From the NCBI GenBank assembly GCA_002309615.1, contig DBXT01000056.1:1-64000 (forward strand): a DNA stretch of 64,000 bases, read 5' to 3'. The position numbers and the translations under genes were made by a program. Under the pieces are notes generated by a model. That model saw nothing but the letters and a program-made list of their open reading frames with translations. It searched no databases and was not told where the DNA came from. Every line of letters starts with the position of its first letter. Position 1 is the first letter of the stretch. This stretch comes from Bacteroidales bacterium UBA1205 (lineage in GTDB: Bacteria > Bacteroidota > Bacteroidia > Bacteroidales > WCHB1-69). Of the stretch, positions 1 through 8,838 are shown in pieces.

Positions 1-1421
1 ATGACAGCCATTGCACCGAATACAGGAATGGCTAATTTTTCGGTATCCAAAAAATTGTTCAAAATGCCATGCAGAAAATAAGTTATCAAAGACAATGTTG
101 ACATTAGAGCATATATTCTTATATCATGGTCTTTTGCGTAGCGATAGACATTTATTCCTTTGACAAGCACCATTAATACTAATGTAATGACTATGAGCAT
201 GCCCAACAATCCCGATTCGGACAAGGGTCCCAAATATTCACTATGGGCATTGCCGCCGTCACCGGCATTGGTGGTGATAATGGTTCTATAGGCAGGCTTT
301 TGATATTGTGCATAATTGAATTGATACGTTCCGGGACCGAAACCGAAAACCGGCTTGTCTTGAAACATTCCCCATGCCGACACCCAGCGATTCAATCGTT
401 CCACATTGGAGGCATCGGTAGAAATATTGCTCATGGATTGGATGTGTTCCACCAAATTGCCGGACGAAGAATCCACTTCGTTTTTGGAAAGTTGCCGCAT
501 CAAATCAGGTCCCCACAATATGCCTAATGCCAATACTACCGCCAGACCGGCAAACACCACTTTGAATTTTATCTTCAGCAACAATATCGCCAACACCCCT
601 ATTGCCACTATCAAACTCAGCCATGCCGCTCTTGAAAACGACAAATACAAACCTACTGCAATGGGAATGATTAAAACAAGCGACAGCCATTTTTTCCACT
701 TCTCCAAGGACTTTACAAAGGGCAACAATGCCAATATCGGCAAAAAGAAAGCCAAAACGGCACCATAAGCCGTATGATCGTTATAATACGGACTCATCAC
801 CCAATAGGCCACTTTCCGTACATTGCCCAAACCTATGTGCTTATAGGTTGTCATACAAACCACTATCGCCAGGCCGAGCACATACGACAAAAAAAACGTA
901 GAGGCTTTTTTGATATTTTTTTCCAACAAAGAGGCAAAAAAGAAATAGGCCGGCAATATAAACCACAACTTCGCTGCCATGAACTTAAAGGAAACTATCG
1001 GCAAGGTGGAAACTATGGCTGTAATCAGCAACCAAAAAAAGTAGAAATAAAACAACCGGCTGACACCATGGCGTTTGATATCGTTGGAATAATCTCTACG
1101 GAGAATCAAATCACAAATAAACAGCAAAGTTAGACCTACCAACATCAATTCGCTCGGAATAGACAAACTGGAAGTTACTTTTGGCATTATCTCCCTGATT
1201 TCTATAGAAAAAGGAATGATAAAACAAGTGAGATAGAAAAATTTTTCGGTGTGAAAACACAAAACATAAAGCCCTATCAACAATAAAACAATATAGGGGA
1301 ATTGCAATATTTCCTTGTCAATGGCCAAGGCCGTCAACAAGATAAAGACAAAACACGACAGCATGACAAAGACATCATATCGGTGCCCTTTGTACCACTG
1401 CTTCATGTTATCCAAATTCAT
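1..1421 (-). CDS. O-antigen ligase/polymerase-like membrane protein (partial, C-terminus beyond left edge)
   Basis: Reading the minus strand from the ATG at 1421, one frame stays open to the window edge (about 473 codons). It encodes a very hydrophobic protein with roughly ten membrane segments. Near the end of the visible part it has a long periplasmic loop with FGFGPGTYQF followed by AHSEYLGPLSESGLLG, which is the signature of the O-antigen ligase/Wzy superfamily (WaaL/RfaL-like). Such proteins either polymerise O-antigen repeats or join glycan to a lipid carrier at the periplasmic face of the inner membrane; which of these it does cannot be told from sequence. It starts 9 bases after the stop of the Wzz-like gene, so the two are probably co-transcribed. 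The C-terminus is missing. Confidence 0.85.
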   Translation of the reverse strand, partial: MNLDNMKQWYKGHRYDVFVMLSCFVFILLTALAIDKEILQFPYIVLLLIGLYVLCFHTEKFFYLTCFIIPFSIEIREIMPKVTSSLSIPSELMLVGLTLLFICDLILRRDYSNDIKRHGVSRLFYFYFFWLLITAIVSTLPIVSFKFMAAKLWFILPAYFFFASLLEKNIKKASTFFLSYVLGLAIVVCMTTYKHIGLGNVRKVAYWVMSPYYNDHTAYGAVLAFFLPILALLPFVKSLEKWKKWLSLVLIIPIAVGLYLSFSRAAWLSLIVAIGVLAILLLKIKFKVVFAGLAVVLALGILWGPDLMRQLSKNEVDSSSGNLVEHIQSMSNISTDASNVERLNRWVSAWGMFQDKPVFGFGPGTYQFNYAQYQKPAYRTIITTNAGDGGNAHSEYLGPLSESGLLGMLIVITLVLMVLVKGINVYRYAKDHDIRIYALMSTLSLITYFLHGILNNFLDTEKLAIPVFGAMAV

Positions 1422-1430
1422 GGGAGAGAT

Positions 1431-2471
1431 TTATTTATCTTCGGCTATCCTGTGATTGACTTCCTGGTATATCTCCTTTAAAGATGCCTGACAAAGAATA
1501 AAAAACAATGCCAATGCCAAGGCACACAAAGTTGACACTATCACGATAGCGGATTTTTTAGGATAGAATTTTTTGTCGGCAGCAATGGCTCTTTCCACCA
1601 CAAATTTCTGACTCATTTCGTATTGAGCGTCTGCACTTACTCCCAAATAACGAGCCTGAATGCCTTGCTGCATTTCTCTAATGTTCATAATTCTGTCTCG
1701 CAAAGAAACATAAGCGGGACCCCATTGTTCCAAAATCTGCAATTGTTCTTTTAAACGATTGCAGGCAGCCGTATTTCCGGAAGACAATTCCTTTACATAT
1801 TGCTGATACAAGCGTTCTGACTGCGTTTCGTAATCATAAACACCATGCTGCATAATTCTTGACAAAGAATCGGACAAATCTGTCACCAATATTTCCAAGC
1901 TATCCATTTCCGCTCTGACAATTTGCAAGGCAGCAACAGTTCTTTGCTGGATAATTTCACGTTTCAAAGTATCATAATAATCGGCAATTTCATTGGCGAC
2001 ATCTGCCGCCAACTGTGGATTTTTCATCGCCACCTTTATCTCCACACCCATAAAATTGGTACGACTGAAAGTGATATCCGACTGCAAATATTTGTAGAGT
2101 TTGGTCTGCCAATATTTTTTATTGGTATCCAATTCATAATAATTTATCAAATCGAAAGTGGTAATTAAATGGTCCTTTATCTGTCTGGAATTCAATATTT
2201 GCAACATATGGTCCACCTTCATATCGTCACCGAACTGTGAAGGGTCTAAAAATTCGTTGTAGTTTCCGTCTTCCAACAACATTTGCGACACCGCATTGCT
2301 GGCTGTCGGCATCATAACCACCGTGGATTTATATTTCGGCTTTATCAAAAACGACACCAACAACGAAACCACCATGGCTGATACAGCAACCACCAATAAT
2401 TGTTTCCACCATTTGATAATCAATGCAATAACACCTACACTTGTATTTGTTTTTTTTGTATGTTCTTCCAT
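1431..2471 (-). CDS. Wzz/GumC-type polysaccharide chain-length determinant protein
   Basis: A 346-residue inner-membrane protein with one membrane segment near residues 24-43, a long periplasmic region rich in helices and coiled coil, and a second membrane segment near 307-326. This is the Wzz (polysaccharide co-polymerase) architecture, without the cytoplasmic tyrosine-kinase domain found in Wzc. The family sets the modal length of surface glycans made by Wzy. The sequence just after the first membrane segment (KPKYKSTVVMMPTASN) fits the Wzz-type start of the periplasmic domain. The O-antigen ligase-like gene follows at once, which supports the role. The 161 bases upstream hold no convincing -7 element. 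Confidence 0.85.
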   Translation of the reverse strand: MEEHTKKTNTSVGVIALIIKWWKQLLVVAVSAMVVSLLVSFLIKPKYKSTVVMMPTASNAVSQMLLEDGNYNEFLDPSQFGDDMKVDHMLQILNSRQIKDHLITTFDLINYYELDTNKKYWQTKLYKYLQSDITFSRTNFMGVEIKVAMKNPQLAADVANEIADYYDTLKREIIQQRTVAALQIVRAEMDSLEILVTDLSDSLSRIMQHGVYDYETQSERLYQQYVKELSSGNTAACNRLKEQLQILEQWGPAYVSLRDRIMNIREMQQGIQARYLGVSADAQYEMSQKFVVERAIAADKKFYPKKSAIVIVSTLCALALALFFILCQASLKEIYQEVNHRIAEDK

Positions 2472-2632
2472 TTTTTGCTCGTTTACAATAATGTTATAAC
2501 GTATCTTTTTTGTTTTTATTGTTTATATGGTGATTTCATGCTGACCTCAACCGACAAAAAGCACTTTCGCCATCATGGACTACTCGTGCCATTTGTTTTT
2601 ATTTGTCGTTTTGTCAACAATAGGAATACATC

Positions 2633-3661
2633 TTATTTTTCTGCACTTAAGGCTAAACGAAAACCGGTGTCGCGTGCTCTACTGTCAGGATAATCGCAGT
2701 AACGACACGAAAGACGACAGCCTCTGGCACCATAATGCATACAGCCGCCACGGTACACTCGATACGAACCGCCGGACGGACCTTGCGGGTTCACCGCCTC
2801 ACTATGGGAATAATATTCGTCGGCATACCAGTCACTGCACCATTCAAACACATTGCCTGTCATATCATACAATCCCAATTCATTTGCTTTCTTTTGCATC
2901 ACCTCATGTGATTTGTCATCGCTATTATAACCATACCATGCAACATCTGCTATCACATTGCCGCCTGCATACATGTAACCCTTACTATTTCTTCCGCCAC
3001 GTGCCGCATATTCCCACTCTGCCTCTGTAGGCAGGCGGAATTTCAAGCCCGTAATGGCATTCAATCTTTGTATAAATGAGATACAATCATTCCAATCTAC
3101 ACCATATGCCGGATATTCCTTCCCCAAGCCATTGTCTTCTGTCCATCCGATATTGCAGTTGGAAGTGCTGTCCATCACCGCTTGCCACAACTCTTGTGTT
3201 ACCTCATATTTACAAATGTAATAATCGCTCAAAGTTACGCTATGTCGCGGTTTTTCATAACTATATGCGTCTGTGTCGTTCATAGCCGCTCCCATTAGGA
3301 ATGTGCCGCCTTGCACCATGATCATATCTTTGGCTAAAGCATCTATACAAGCTATGCCGGTATGGATATCCAAATCTGTCTGGCTTGGTCCTTCTTGTCT
3401 AAATATCGCAGTATATGTGGCATTATCTCTAACAATGATAGTTCGGTTCAAGTCAAAGTTGCCGTCTTCCCACATCAAAAACTGACAACCACTCAATGGT
3501 TTTGCAGAAATGATTACTTCCTCTCCTTTGGCATAAACACCCGAACCGGATACCACTCCCCATTCAATATTGTTGGTTTTTACCGATATAGTGTACTCCT
3601 TACGGCAGCCTATTGATATTATAGCCATTGCTATCACTGCTAATACTAATACTTTTTTCAT
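2633..3661 (-). CDS. FGE/SUMF1-fold lipoprotein with an InlB-type repeat; probably not a true formylglycine-generating enzyme
   Basis: 342 residues. A signal peptide ends in a lipobox-like SIGC with Cys19. It is followed at about 25-90 by a small beta domain that looks like a divergent InlB B-repeat (GSGVYAKGEEVIISAKP and GCQFLMWEDG). Residues about 112-340 form an FGE-sulfatase (SUMF1) domain: MVQGGTFLMG, KYEVTQELW, LPTEAEWEYAARGG, GLYDMTGNVFEWCSDWY and DTGFRLA. Human FGE uses two cysteines five residues apart just after a KGG motif. Here the motif is RGGCMHYGARGC, so the second cysteine is kept but the first position is Tyr. Formylglycine formation is therefore unlikely. Bacteroidota carry many such surface lipoproteins with unknown or structural roles. 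No sulfatase gene is nearby. Confidence 0.8.
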   Translation of the reverse strand: MKKVLVLAVIAMAIISIGCRKEYTISVKTNNIEWGVVSGSGVYAKGEEVIISAKPLSGCQFLMWEDGNFDLNRTIIVRDNATYTAIFRQEGPSQTDLDIHTGIACIDALAKDMIMVQGGTFLMGAAMNDTDAYSYEKPRHSVTLSDYYICKYEVTQELWQAVMDSTSNCNIGWTEDNGLGKEYPAYGVDWNDCISFIQRLNAITGLKFRLPTEAEWEYAARGGRNSKGYMYAGGNVIADVAWYGYNSDDKSHEVMQKKANELGLYDMTGNVFEWCSDWYADEYYSHSEAVNPQGPSGGSYRVYRGGCMHYGARGCRLSCRYCDYPDSRARDTGFRLALSAEK

Positions 3662-3702
3662 TTTAGGTAACTTTTATTTTTTTTCCTTATTGATAGTTTA
3701 TG

Positions 3703-3716
3703 GTAACCATGGTTAC
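3703..3716. repeat. Perfect 14-bp palindrome in the leader of the FGE-like gene
   Basis: GTAACCATGGTTAC is its own reverse complement. It lies between the predicted -7 element (3751-3759) and the start codon (3661), so it would be about 40 bases into the mRNA leader. It could be an operator for a dimeric repressor or a short RNA hairpin; nothing identifies the binding protein. Confidence 0.5.
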
Positions 3717-3750
3717 ATTAAAAACTCCAATTTTAACTTTATTTTATTTT

Positions 3751-3759
3751 GCAAAAATA
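3751..3759 (-). promoter_or_regulatory. Predicted -7 element for the FGE-like lipoprotein gene
   Basis: On the minus strand this reads TATTTTTGC, matching the Bacteroidota primary sigma factor -7 consensus TAnnTTTGY. It predicts a leader of about 85 bases containing the palindrome. The -33 region is weak. Confidence 0.5.
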
Positions 3760-4181
3760 ATCAAATTTCTTATACCAATTTCTTTTTCCTTTATTTTTTT
3801 GTGCTCGCGATACACATATGGCAACCTATATATAAAAGCATTTGCTTTCCGTTTTTATTTGGTTTTGCGCCCTTGTAAACTCATTTGTGATATAACTTGT
3901 TCATACACACAGCATAAAGACAAATGCTATTTAACTTATCGTATTAGGTTCCGATATATTAACAAGTTTATTATTTGGTTGTAAAAATTAATCTATTAAA
4001 AGATATCCATCATTCCATTATTTCCGTTTTTAACCTGTTTCTATCCGACTGGAAGCAGACGGATTGGCTTTACATTTTCATTATTGTTGTTATAACAAAC
4101 TCATTTACAGTATAGAAGCAAAAATAAATAAACTTTCTTTTATCATTCATGCGTGCATTGATATTTTATCGGAAAAAATTG

Positions 4182-4190
4182 TATCTTTGC
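4182..4190 (+). promoter_or_regulatory. Predicted -7 element for the 4221 barrel-protein gene
   Basis: TATCTTTGC fits TAnnTTTGY. A TTG at 4158-4160 is a possible -33 element with a slightly long spacer of 21. It predicts a leader of about 25 bases. Confidence 0.6.
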
Positions 4191-4220
4191 AGATTGGATA
4201 ATAATTAATTTTTCACAAGC

Positions 4221-4910
4221 ATGAAAAAAGCATTAGTGATATTAATAGCAAGCATATTAGGGGTGATTAGCACCTTTAATACCGCTGCCTATGCACAAGA
4301 TTTAAAACACATTAAAGAGCAGGGGCCGTTGTTCATCACATCGGTGTCGTTTTATCATGGTTTTGCACGTATTCCCTACACCCCTAAAGAAGGAGAAAAT
4401 GAAAAATCCACCGAAATATTAACACAAGGTTTGCCCGTGGTGAATATTTCCCAATTTATGGGTTACCAATTCAATCCTTATGTTTGTTTAGGGGTAGGCG
4501 TAAGTTTTGACTATTGGACCATAAAAAACGCTTTTTTACCTGTATATGTTGATTTTAGAGTCAATATGACCAAAAATCGCTTTGCTCCGCAATGGTATAT
4601 CAATTTAGGCTATGCCAGCCGTTGGCACATAGATTCCAAACCTTATAAAATAGGCACCGGTAACACCACCGAATACATCATACACGGAGCCAAATCGGGT
4701 TGGATGGCAGAAACAGGTTTCGGTTTAAAAGTAAACGTAAACTACTCTACTGCATTGATAATATCGGCATTTGCACATTTTCAAGAGTCATCATTACGCT
4801 ATTACGCAGGCTCTACCAAACCCAGTCAAAACATTCGTCCTTTATTGGTGAATGCCGACCAATCAAGCTTGTACATTTCATTGGGAATCAAAGCAGGTAT
4901 AGCATTTTAA
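4221..4910 (+). CDS. Outer-membrane beta-barrel protein, function unknown
   Basis: 229 residues. The N-terminus is a clean Sec signal peptide (MKKALVILIASILG, cleaved near AYAQ at about 26). The mature part is made of alternating hydrophobic/aromatic strands with Gly-rich turns such as ISQFMGYQFNPYVCLGVGVSF and SSLYISLGIKAGIAF, and it ends in Phe, as outer-membrane barrels do. The size suits an eight-stranded barrel. I do not recognise a specific family. It has its own promoter and a strong terminator right after the stop, so it is probably a single-gene transcript. Confidence 0.8.
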   Translation: MKKALVILIASILGVISTFNTAAYAQDLKHIKEQGPLFITSVSFYHGFARIPYTPKEGENEKSTEILTQGLPVVNISQFMGYQFNPYVCLGVGVSFDYWTIKNAFLPVYVDFRVNMTKNRFAPQWYINLGYASRWHIDSKPYKIGTGNTTEYIIHGAKSGWMAETGFGLKVNVNYSTALIISAFAHFQESSLRYYAGSTKPSQNIRPLLVNADQSSLYISLGIKAGIAF

Positions 4911-4933
4911 GAACACATATATCCATCATAAAT

Positions 4934-4962
4934 AAAAATAACACCTTGACGGTGTTATTTTT
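4934..4962 (+). terminator. Rho-independent terminator after the 4221 gene
   Basis: A perfect 12-bp stem (4934-4945 with 4951-4962), a five-base loop TTGAC, then a T-rich run. The right arm touches the stop codon of the convergent nuclease gene (4961-4963), so the two genes share this end. Confidence 0.9.
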
Positions 4963-5656
4963 ATTTTTTTTCATGCAGGGAGCAATACCTCACAAAATCG
5001 CAATGATACGGGTTCTCGCATTGTTCTCCGCGTTGAATCAGCAATGTATCTTCTGTTTGCAAAGCGTCCAGTAATTTTTCCGTTTGCTCCGCAACATATG
5101 TTTGCAAATCCAATACCTGTGGTGTTACATCCGTAATTCGGATATCTTCTACCGTAGGATTTTCGGTCAGGCTCACCCCTTCTTTTAGATGTACTATATT
5201 CATTTGCTTAGGAGCAAAACCGGCCTTGCTCATTACATAATACTGATAAGCGACATCATTAAGATAGGTGGGGGAAATATTCACCGAACTTTTTACCTCA
5301 TATGCACACAGCACACCTTTTTGTTGCACCAACATATCCATTATACAAATAAAGGGCCGGTAGCAAAACGTAGCCTCATAAAGAATGAGATCTTGATACT
5401 GCAAAAGCGTATTTCGCACATCTTCTGCCGCATTTAACAATGTAGACGGGTATTGTGTTTTGGGTGTCATATCCTTTCCGTCGGGAAACAATTGCCATGC
5501 CAAAGATCCGAAATGATTGCCCTGCTGAAAACGAACTAATAATTCGGGAGACGGTTGTTCTCTTTCCGAATAATTATTTTTATACAAATACAATGATTTC
5601 GGACATTGCAATCCTCTGATATAAGCACTTTTGGATATCAATCCTATTTTCCCCAT
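4961..5656 (-). CDS. Cas4-like PD-(D/E)XK protein, equivalent to the N-terminal half of DUF2779 proteins
   Basis: 231 residues from the ATG at 5656. Visible parts are SKSAYIRGLQCPKSLYLY with Cys18; a segment like QQGNHFGSLAWQLFPDG; the nuclease core acidic residue in ICIMDML followed by AYEVKSS (the ExK motif); and a C-terminal CENPYHCDFVRYC. One early and three late cysteines fit a [4Fe-4S] cluster as in Cas4/AddB-type nucleases. In the DUF2779 family this part is normally followed by an RNase H-like exonuclease half, which is absent here. An upstream in-frame ATG at 5707 lies inside the terminator of the preceding gene, so 5656 is preferred. No CRISPR array or cas gene is in the window. Confidence 0.75.
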   Translation of the reverse strand: MGKIGLISKSAYIRGLQCPKSLYLYKNNYSEREQPSPELLVRFQQGNHFGSLAWQLFPDGKDMTPKTQYPSTLLNAAEDVRNTLLQYQDLILYEATFCYRPFICIMDMLVQQKGVLCAYEVKSSVNISPTYLNDVAYQYYVMSKAGFAPKQMNIVHLKEGVSLTENPTVEDIRITDVTPQVLDLQTYVAEQTEKLLDALQTEDTLLIQRGEQCENPYHCDFVRYCSLHEKK

Positions 5657-5681
5657 TTTAATATCATTAAGTTCTGCCTGA

Positions 5682-5715
5682 TAAAAAAAAAGACGACATC
5701 CTAACATGTCATCTT
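5682..5715 (-). terminator. Rho-independent terminator after the epimerase gene
   Basis: On the minus strand, 5715-5706 pairs with 5699-5690 (ten base pairs, one G-U), with a six-base loop and nine Ts. It ends the operon that includes rfbA and the epimerase gene. Confidence 0.85.
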
Positions 5716-5728
5716 TATACGATAATTA

Positions 5729-6676
5729 TTATCTCTCGTGATCCTGTTTCCATACATCGCTGGATAAAATGGCATCTATACCTTCTTCCAAAGTAACAAG
5801 CGGACGTTCTACCAAAGATTTCATACGTGTGATGTCCGGCATACGGCGTTTCATATCCCCTTCTTTCAACGGAGGTAAAAATCTCAAGGTGGATTTTGAG
5901 CCTGTACGCTCTATGATAATTTTAGCCAAATCAAGTATGGTGGTTTCATTATTATTACCTATATTCACCACATCGTTCACAAAAATATTATCATAAGCGG
6001 CCTTGGTACATGCTTCTATATTGTCATCTATATAACAAAAAGTACGTGTTTGCGAACCGTCCCCATATATGGTTATAGGCTCATTCTTAAGAGCCAAGGC
6101 TATGAAACGAGATATGACAAAATCTTTGGATTGTTTGGGACCGTAGGTATTGAAAAAACGGAAAATAGTATATTCCAAACCATATTCTTTATAATAAGAA
6201 CGCAAAAATGCTTCTCCCACATTTTTTACCACAGCATAGGGCACACGGGAATTCAAAGGAGTGGTAACTTCATTTTGAGGAATGGTCACCGGCTCTCCGT
6301 ACACTTCGGAGGAGCTGGCAAAGAAAACGCGTTGCACATTGGAACTTTTGGATAAATCCAACACATTGCGGAAACCTTCCAAATCCATCAACACTTTGCA
6401 CGGATTCTCTTGCGTTCTTTGCACCCCTACGCATGCAGCATAATGAAATACAAAATCAAAATTATGCGAAAGCATTACTTGAGAAATATCGCGATACACA
6501 TTGCAATCTCCTTTTACAAACTGCCAATTTTTCCCGCGTAACTGCGGCAATTTATTTACCGCCCCTGTAGACAAGTTATCAAACGCTACCACATAATTCT
6601 CCGTATCTTTTACCAAACGTTCTACCAAACAGCTGCCTATAAATCCGGCACCTCCTGTTACTAATATTTTTCTCAT
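5729..6676 (-). CDS. NAD-dependent sugar-nucleotide epimerase/dehydratase (extended SDR)
   Basis: 315 residues, the usual length for the family. The N-terminal NAD-binding motif is TGGAGFIGS (7-15), there is a Ser-rich FASSSEVYGEP segment at 119-129, and the catalytic YxxxK pair is Tyr147 and Lys151. FRFFNTYGP near 172-180 is typical of UDP-glucose 4-epimerase and UDP-glucuronate decarboxylase/epimerase relatives. The exact substrate cannot be read off. It starts 8 bases after the rfbA stop, so both probably supply activated sugars for surface glycan. A terminator follows directly. Confidence 0.9.
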   Translation of the reverse strand: MRKILVTGGAGFIGSCLVERLVKDTENYVVAFDNLSTGAVNKLPQLRGKNWQFVKGDCNVYRDISQVMLSHNFDFVFHYAACVGVQRTQENPCKVLMDLEGFRNVLDLSKSSNVQRVFFASSSEVYGEPVTIPQNEVTTPLNSRVPYAVVKNVGEAFLRSYYKEYGLEYTIFRFFNTYGPKQSKDFVISRFIALALKNEPITIYGDGSQTRTFCYIDDNIEACTKAAYDNIFVNDVVNIGNNNETTILDLAKIIIERTGSKSTLRFLPPLKEGDMKRRMPDITRMKSLVERPLVTLEEGIDAILSSDVWKQDHER

Positions 6677-6684
6677 TGACCGAC

Positions 6685-7551
6685 TTATTTATTATCTATC
6701 AAATTAATTAAATATTGCCCATAACCGCTCTTTAACAAGGGTTGAGCCACTTTGCGCAATTGTTGTGCATCAATAAATCCTTGTTCGTAAGCTATTTCTT
6801 CTATACAGCCTATTTTTTTACCTTGCCTGTCTTCTATCACCTGTACATATTGCGTAGCTTCCATTAACGATTTAAACGTACCGGTGTCCAACCATGCCGT
6901 TCCCCGCTCTAAAATGGAGACTGTCAGCTTTCCCCGTTCCAGATAATATTTGTTTACATCGGTGATTTCATATTCACCACGCTTGCTCGGTTTAATCTGC
7001 TTTGCAACTTCTACCACCGAATTGTCATAAAAATACAATCCCGGCACTGCATAATTGGATTTAGGATGTTGAGGCTTTTCCTCTATGGATATGGCTTTAA
7101 AATGTTCATCAAATTCCACCACGCCATAGCGTTCGGGGTCGTTGACGTGATAAGCAAACACTATTCCTCCGTCAGGATGCACGCAGGACTTGATATTACT
7201 TTCAAAACCACCTCCGTAAAATATGTTATCACCTAATATCAAACACACGTTGTCTTCACCTATAAATTCTTCGCCCAAAACAAATGCTTGTGCCAGTCCG
7301 TTAGGAACTTCTTGTACTTTATAGCTGAACTTACATCCTATATTTTCACCCGTTCCCAATAATTTCTCAAAATTAGGCAAATCGGTAGGTGTGGAAATAA
7401 TCAATATATCCTTAATACCCGCAGACATTAACACACCAACGGGATAATAAATCATCGGCTTGTCATATATCGGCATCAATTGCTTACTCATAGCCAATGT
7501 TAAAGGGTGTAAACGCGTGCCGGCTCCACCGGCAAGAACTATTCCTTTCAT
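6685..7551 (-). CDS. rfbA: Glucose-1-phosphate thymidylyltransferase
   Basis: 288 residues, full length. It makes dTDP-glucose from dTTP and glucose-1-phosphate, the first step towards dTDP-rhamnose and other dTDP-sugars. The nucleotide-binding loop GGAGTRL is at residues 8-14, followed by the family-specific [26 protein letters not shown] and [11 protein letters not shown] are further RmlA hallmarks. The other dTDP-rhamnose genes (rfbB, rfbC, rfbD) are not in this window, which is unusual because they normally cluster. The gene lies 88 bases downstream of aroA with no clear promoter between, so it may be the tail of that operon. Confidence 0.95.
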   Translation of the reverse strand: MKGIVLAGGAGTRLHPLTLAMSKQLMPIYDKPMIYYPVGVLMSAGIKDILIISTPTDLPNFEKLLGTGENIGCKFSYKVQEVPNGLAQAFVLGEEFIGEDNVCLILGDNIFYGGGFESNIKSCVHPDGGIVFAYHVNDPERYGVVEFDEHFKAISIEEKPQHPKSNYAVPGLYFYDNSVVEVAKQIKPSKRGEYEITDVNKYYLERGKLTVSILERGTAWLDTGTFKSLMEATQYVQVIEDRQGKKIGCIEEIAYEQGFIDAQQLRKVAQPLLKSGYGQYLINLIDNK

Positions 7552-7639
7552 GTTTGTATGTCTTTATTCTACTGTTGTTTCTATCAAAAAAAAATATCAT
7601 TTCAACACAATTAATTGCATTGAAAAAACACTTTTACTT

Positions 7640-8836
7640 TTATTTTTGCATGCAAATGTTATGCCATTGTGACCAAAAATGCGGATAAGACTTTGCAACA
7701 CATTCCCTATCATTGACACAGGAAGGTGAATCCACATAGGGTAACATTGCCAAAGCCATAGCTACTCGATGATCATGATGAACGTCAAAATCCAACCGTT
7801 TCGGCCATTGTCCGTTTGTAGGATACATTTTTATTTCTCCTTGTTGATATTCTATTTTTGCCACTGCTTGTAATGCATGTGCTAAAGCTGCTATTCTATT
7901 GCTTTCTTTATATTGCATGTTAGTTGCACCTTTAAAACACGCCGATACATTTAAAGCGGCACATGTTACCATCATCATGGGAACCAAATCCAAATTATCG
8001 GCAACATCATACACCACTTGTTCGGGCAGGCTCTCATAATGACGATGCAAAATTACACCTTTTTTCGTATATTCGGTTTGTACTCCGAAAGTTTGCATCC
8101 ACTCGGCTATAATATTGTCTTTTTGCAATACGGATGCACACAAGCCGTCCAGACATAATTGGTCATAGGTATTGTGCAAAGCCATATATTCGTACCAAAA
8201 TGCTGCTGCAGACCAATCTGCTTCCACGGTCATGGTATGGGGCTGCTGCTCACCAGAAGGTTGGTACAATATATTTCCCTTGTCATACCGGATATTTACA
8301 CCCAGCTGTTGCATAAGTTCTATGGTTTGGAATATATATTGTTGCGATGCGCCTTTATGGCATATTTTTATGGTAACAGGCGTTTCGGACAGGGGTAGCA
8401 ACAGCATTAAAGCTGTAGCAAACTGACTGCTAAGAGCAACATCCACACAACACGATTTCCATTTCCATGGCTTACCTGCTATATGCAAAGGCAAATGTTT
8501 GTCTTGTTCGGGATATGTGATGTCCGCACCCAAATCAAGCAATACCTTTACCAAAGGATGTATCGGTCGCTCTTGCATACGTTTACTCCCTGTAAGTGTC
8601 CATACCCCCGGCATGGTTGACAGCCATGCGGTAAGAAAACGGCAAGCTGTACCATCATTATCTACATACAATTCTGCTTTGCCCTCCGCCTGCATTACTT
8701 TTTTTATACATGTATTCAACAAGCGAGTATCATCGGCTTGGGACAAATGCTCTATTTCAAAACCTCCCAATGTTTGCTGTAACAACAGCAAACGGTTACT
8801 AATACTTTTTGACCGAGGCAAACTTACATGTTTCAT
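7640..8836 (-). CDS. aroA: 3-phosphoshikimate 1-carboxyvinyltransferase (EPSP synthase)
   Basis: 398 residues, somewhat shorter than the usual 420-430. It joins shikimate-3-phosphate and PEP in the chorismate pathway. Visible motifs are LPRSKSISNR at the N-terminus (the phosphate-binding SK-NR), DNDGTACRFLTA, RPIHPLV, VADNLDLVPMM, KESNRIAAL and DHRVAMALA; these contain the known substrate-binding Lys, Arg, Asp, Glu and His positions. Arg replaces the common Gly or Ala just before SKS. It begins 2 bases after the helicase stop, so the two are translationally close. No other aro genes are nearby. Confidence 0.95.
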   Translation of the reverse strand: MKHVSLPRSKSISNRLLLLQQTLGGFEIEHLSQADDTRLLNTCIKKVMQAEGKAELYVDNDGTACRFLTAWLSTMPGVWTLTGSKRMQERPIHPLVKVLLDLGADITYPEQDKHLPLHIAGKPWKWKSCCVDVALSSQFATALMLLLPLSETPVTIKICHKGASQQYIFQTIELMQQLGVNIRYDKGNILYQPSGEQQPHTMTVEADWSAAAFWYEYMALHNTYDQLCLDGLCASVLQKDNIIAEWMQTFGVQTEYTKKGVILHRHYESLPEQVVYDVADNLDLVPMMMVTCAALNVSACFKGATNMQYKESNRIAALAHALQAVAKIEYQQGEIKMYPTNGQWPKRLDFDVHHDHRVAMALAMLPYVDSPSCVNDRECVAKSYPHFWSQWHNICMQK

Positions 8837-8838
8837 AC

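Larger units (their letters stand above)
3662..4220. other. Non-coding divergent intergenic region
   Basis: AT-rich spacer between two divergent genes. It holds the two outward promoters and the palindrome described separately. It also holds a perfect 12-bp palindrome TTGTTATAACAA at 4088-4099 and another minus-strand TATTTTTGC at 4119-4127, both without an assigned function. The open frames across it are of low complexity and have no protein-like composition, so I do not call a gene. Confidence 0.6.

Noticed and set aside
243..1133. Several short frames at the left edge
   Set aside because: They are shadows of the minus-strand O-antigen ligase-like gene, which is open through to the edge.
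2633..3661. True sulfatase-activating enzyme
   Set aside because: One of the two active-site cysteines is missing and no sulfatase gene is nearby.
4961..5715. Cas4-like gene as part of a CRISPR system
   Set aside because: No direct repeats or other cas genes are present within the window.
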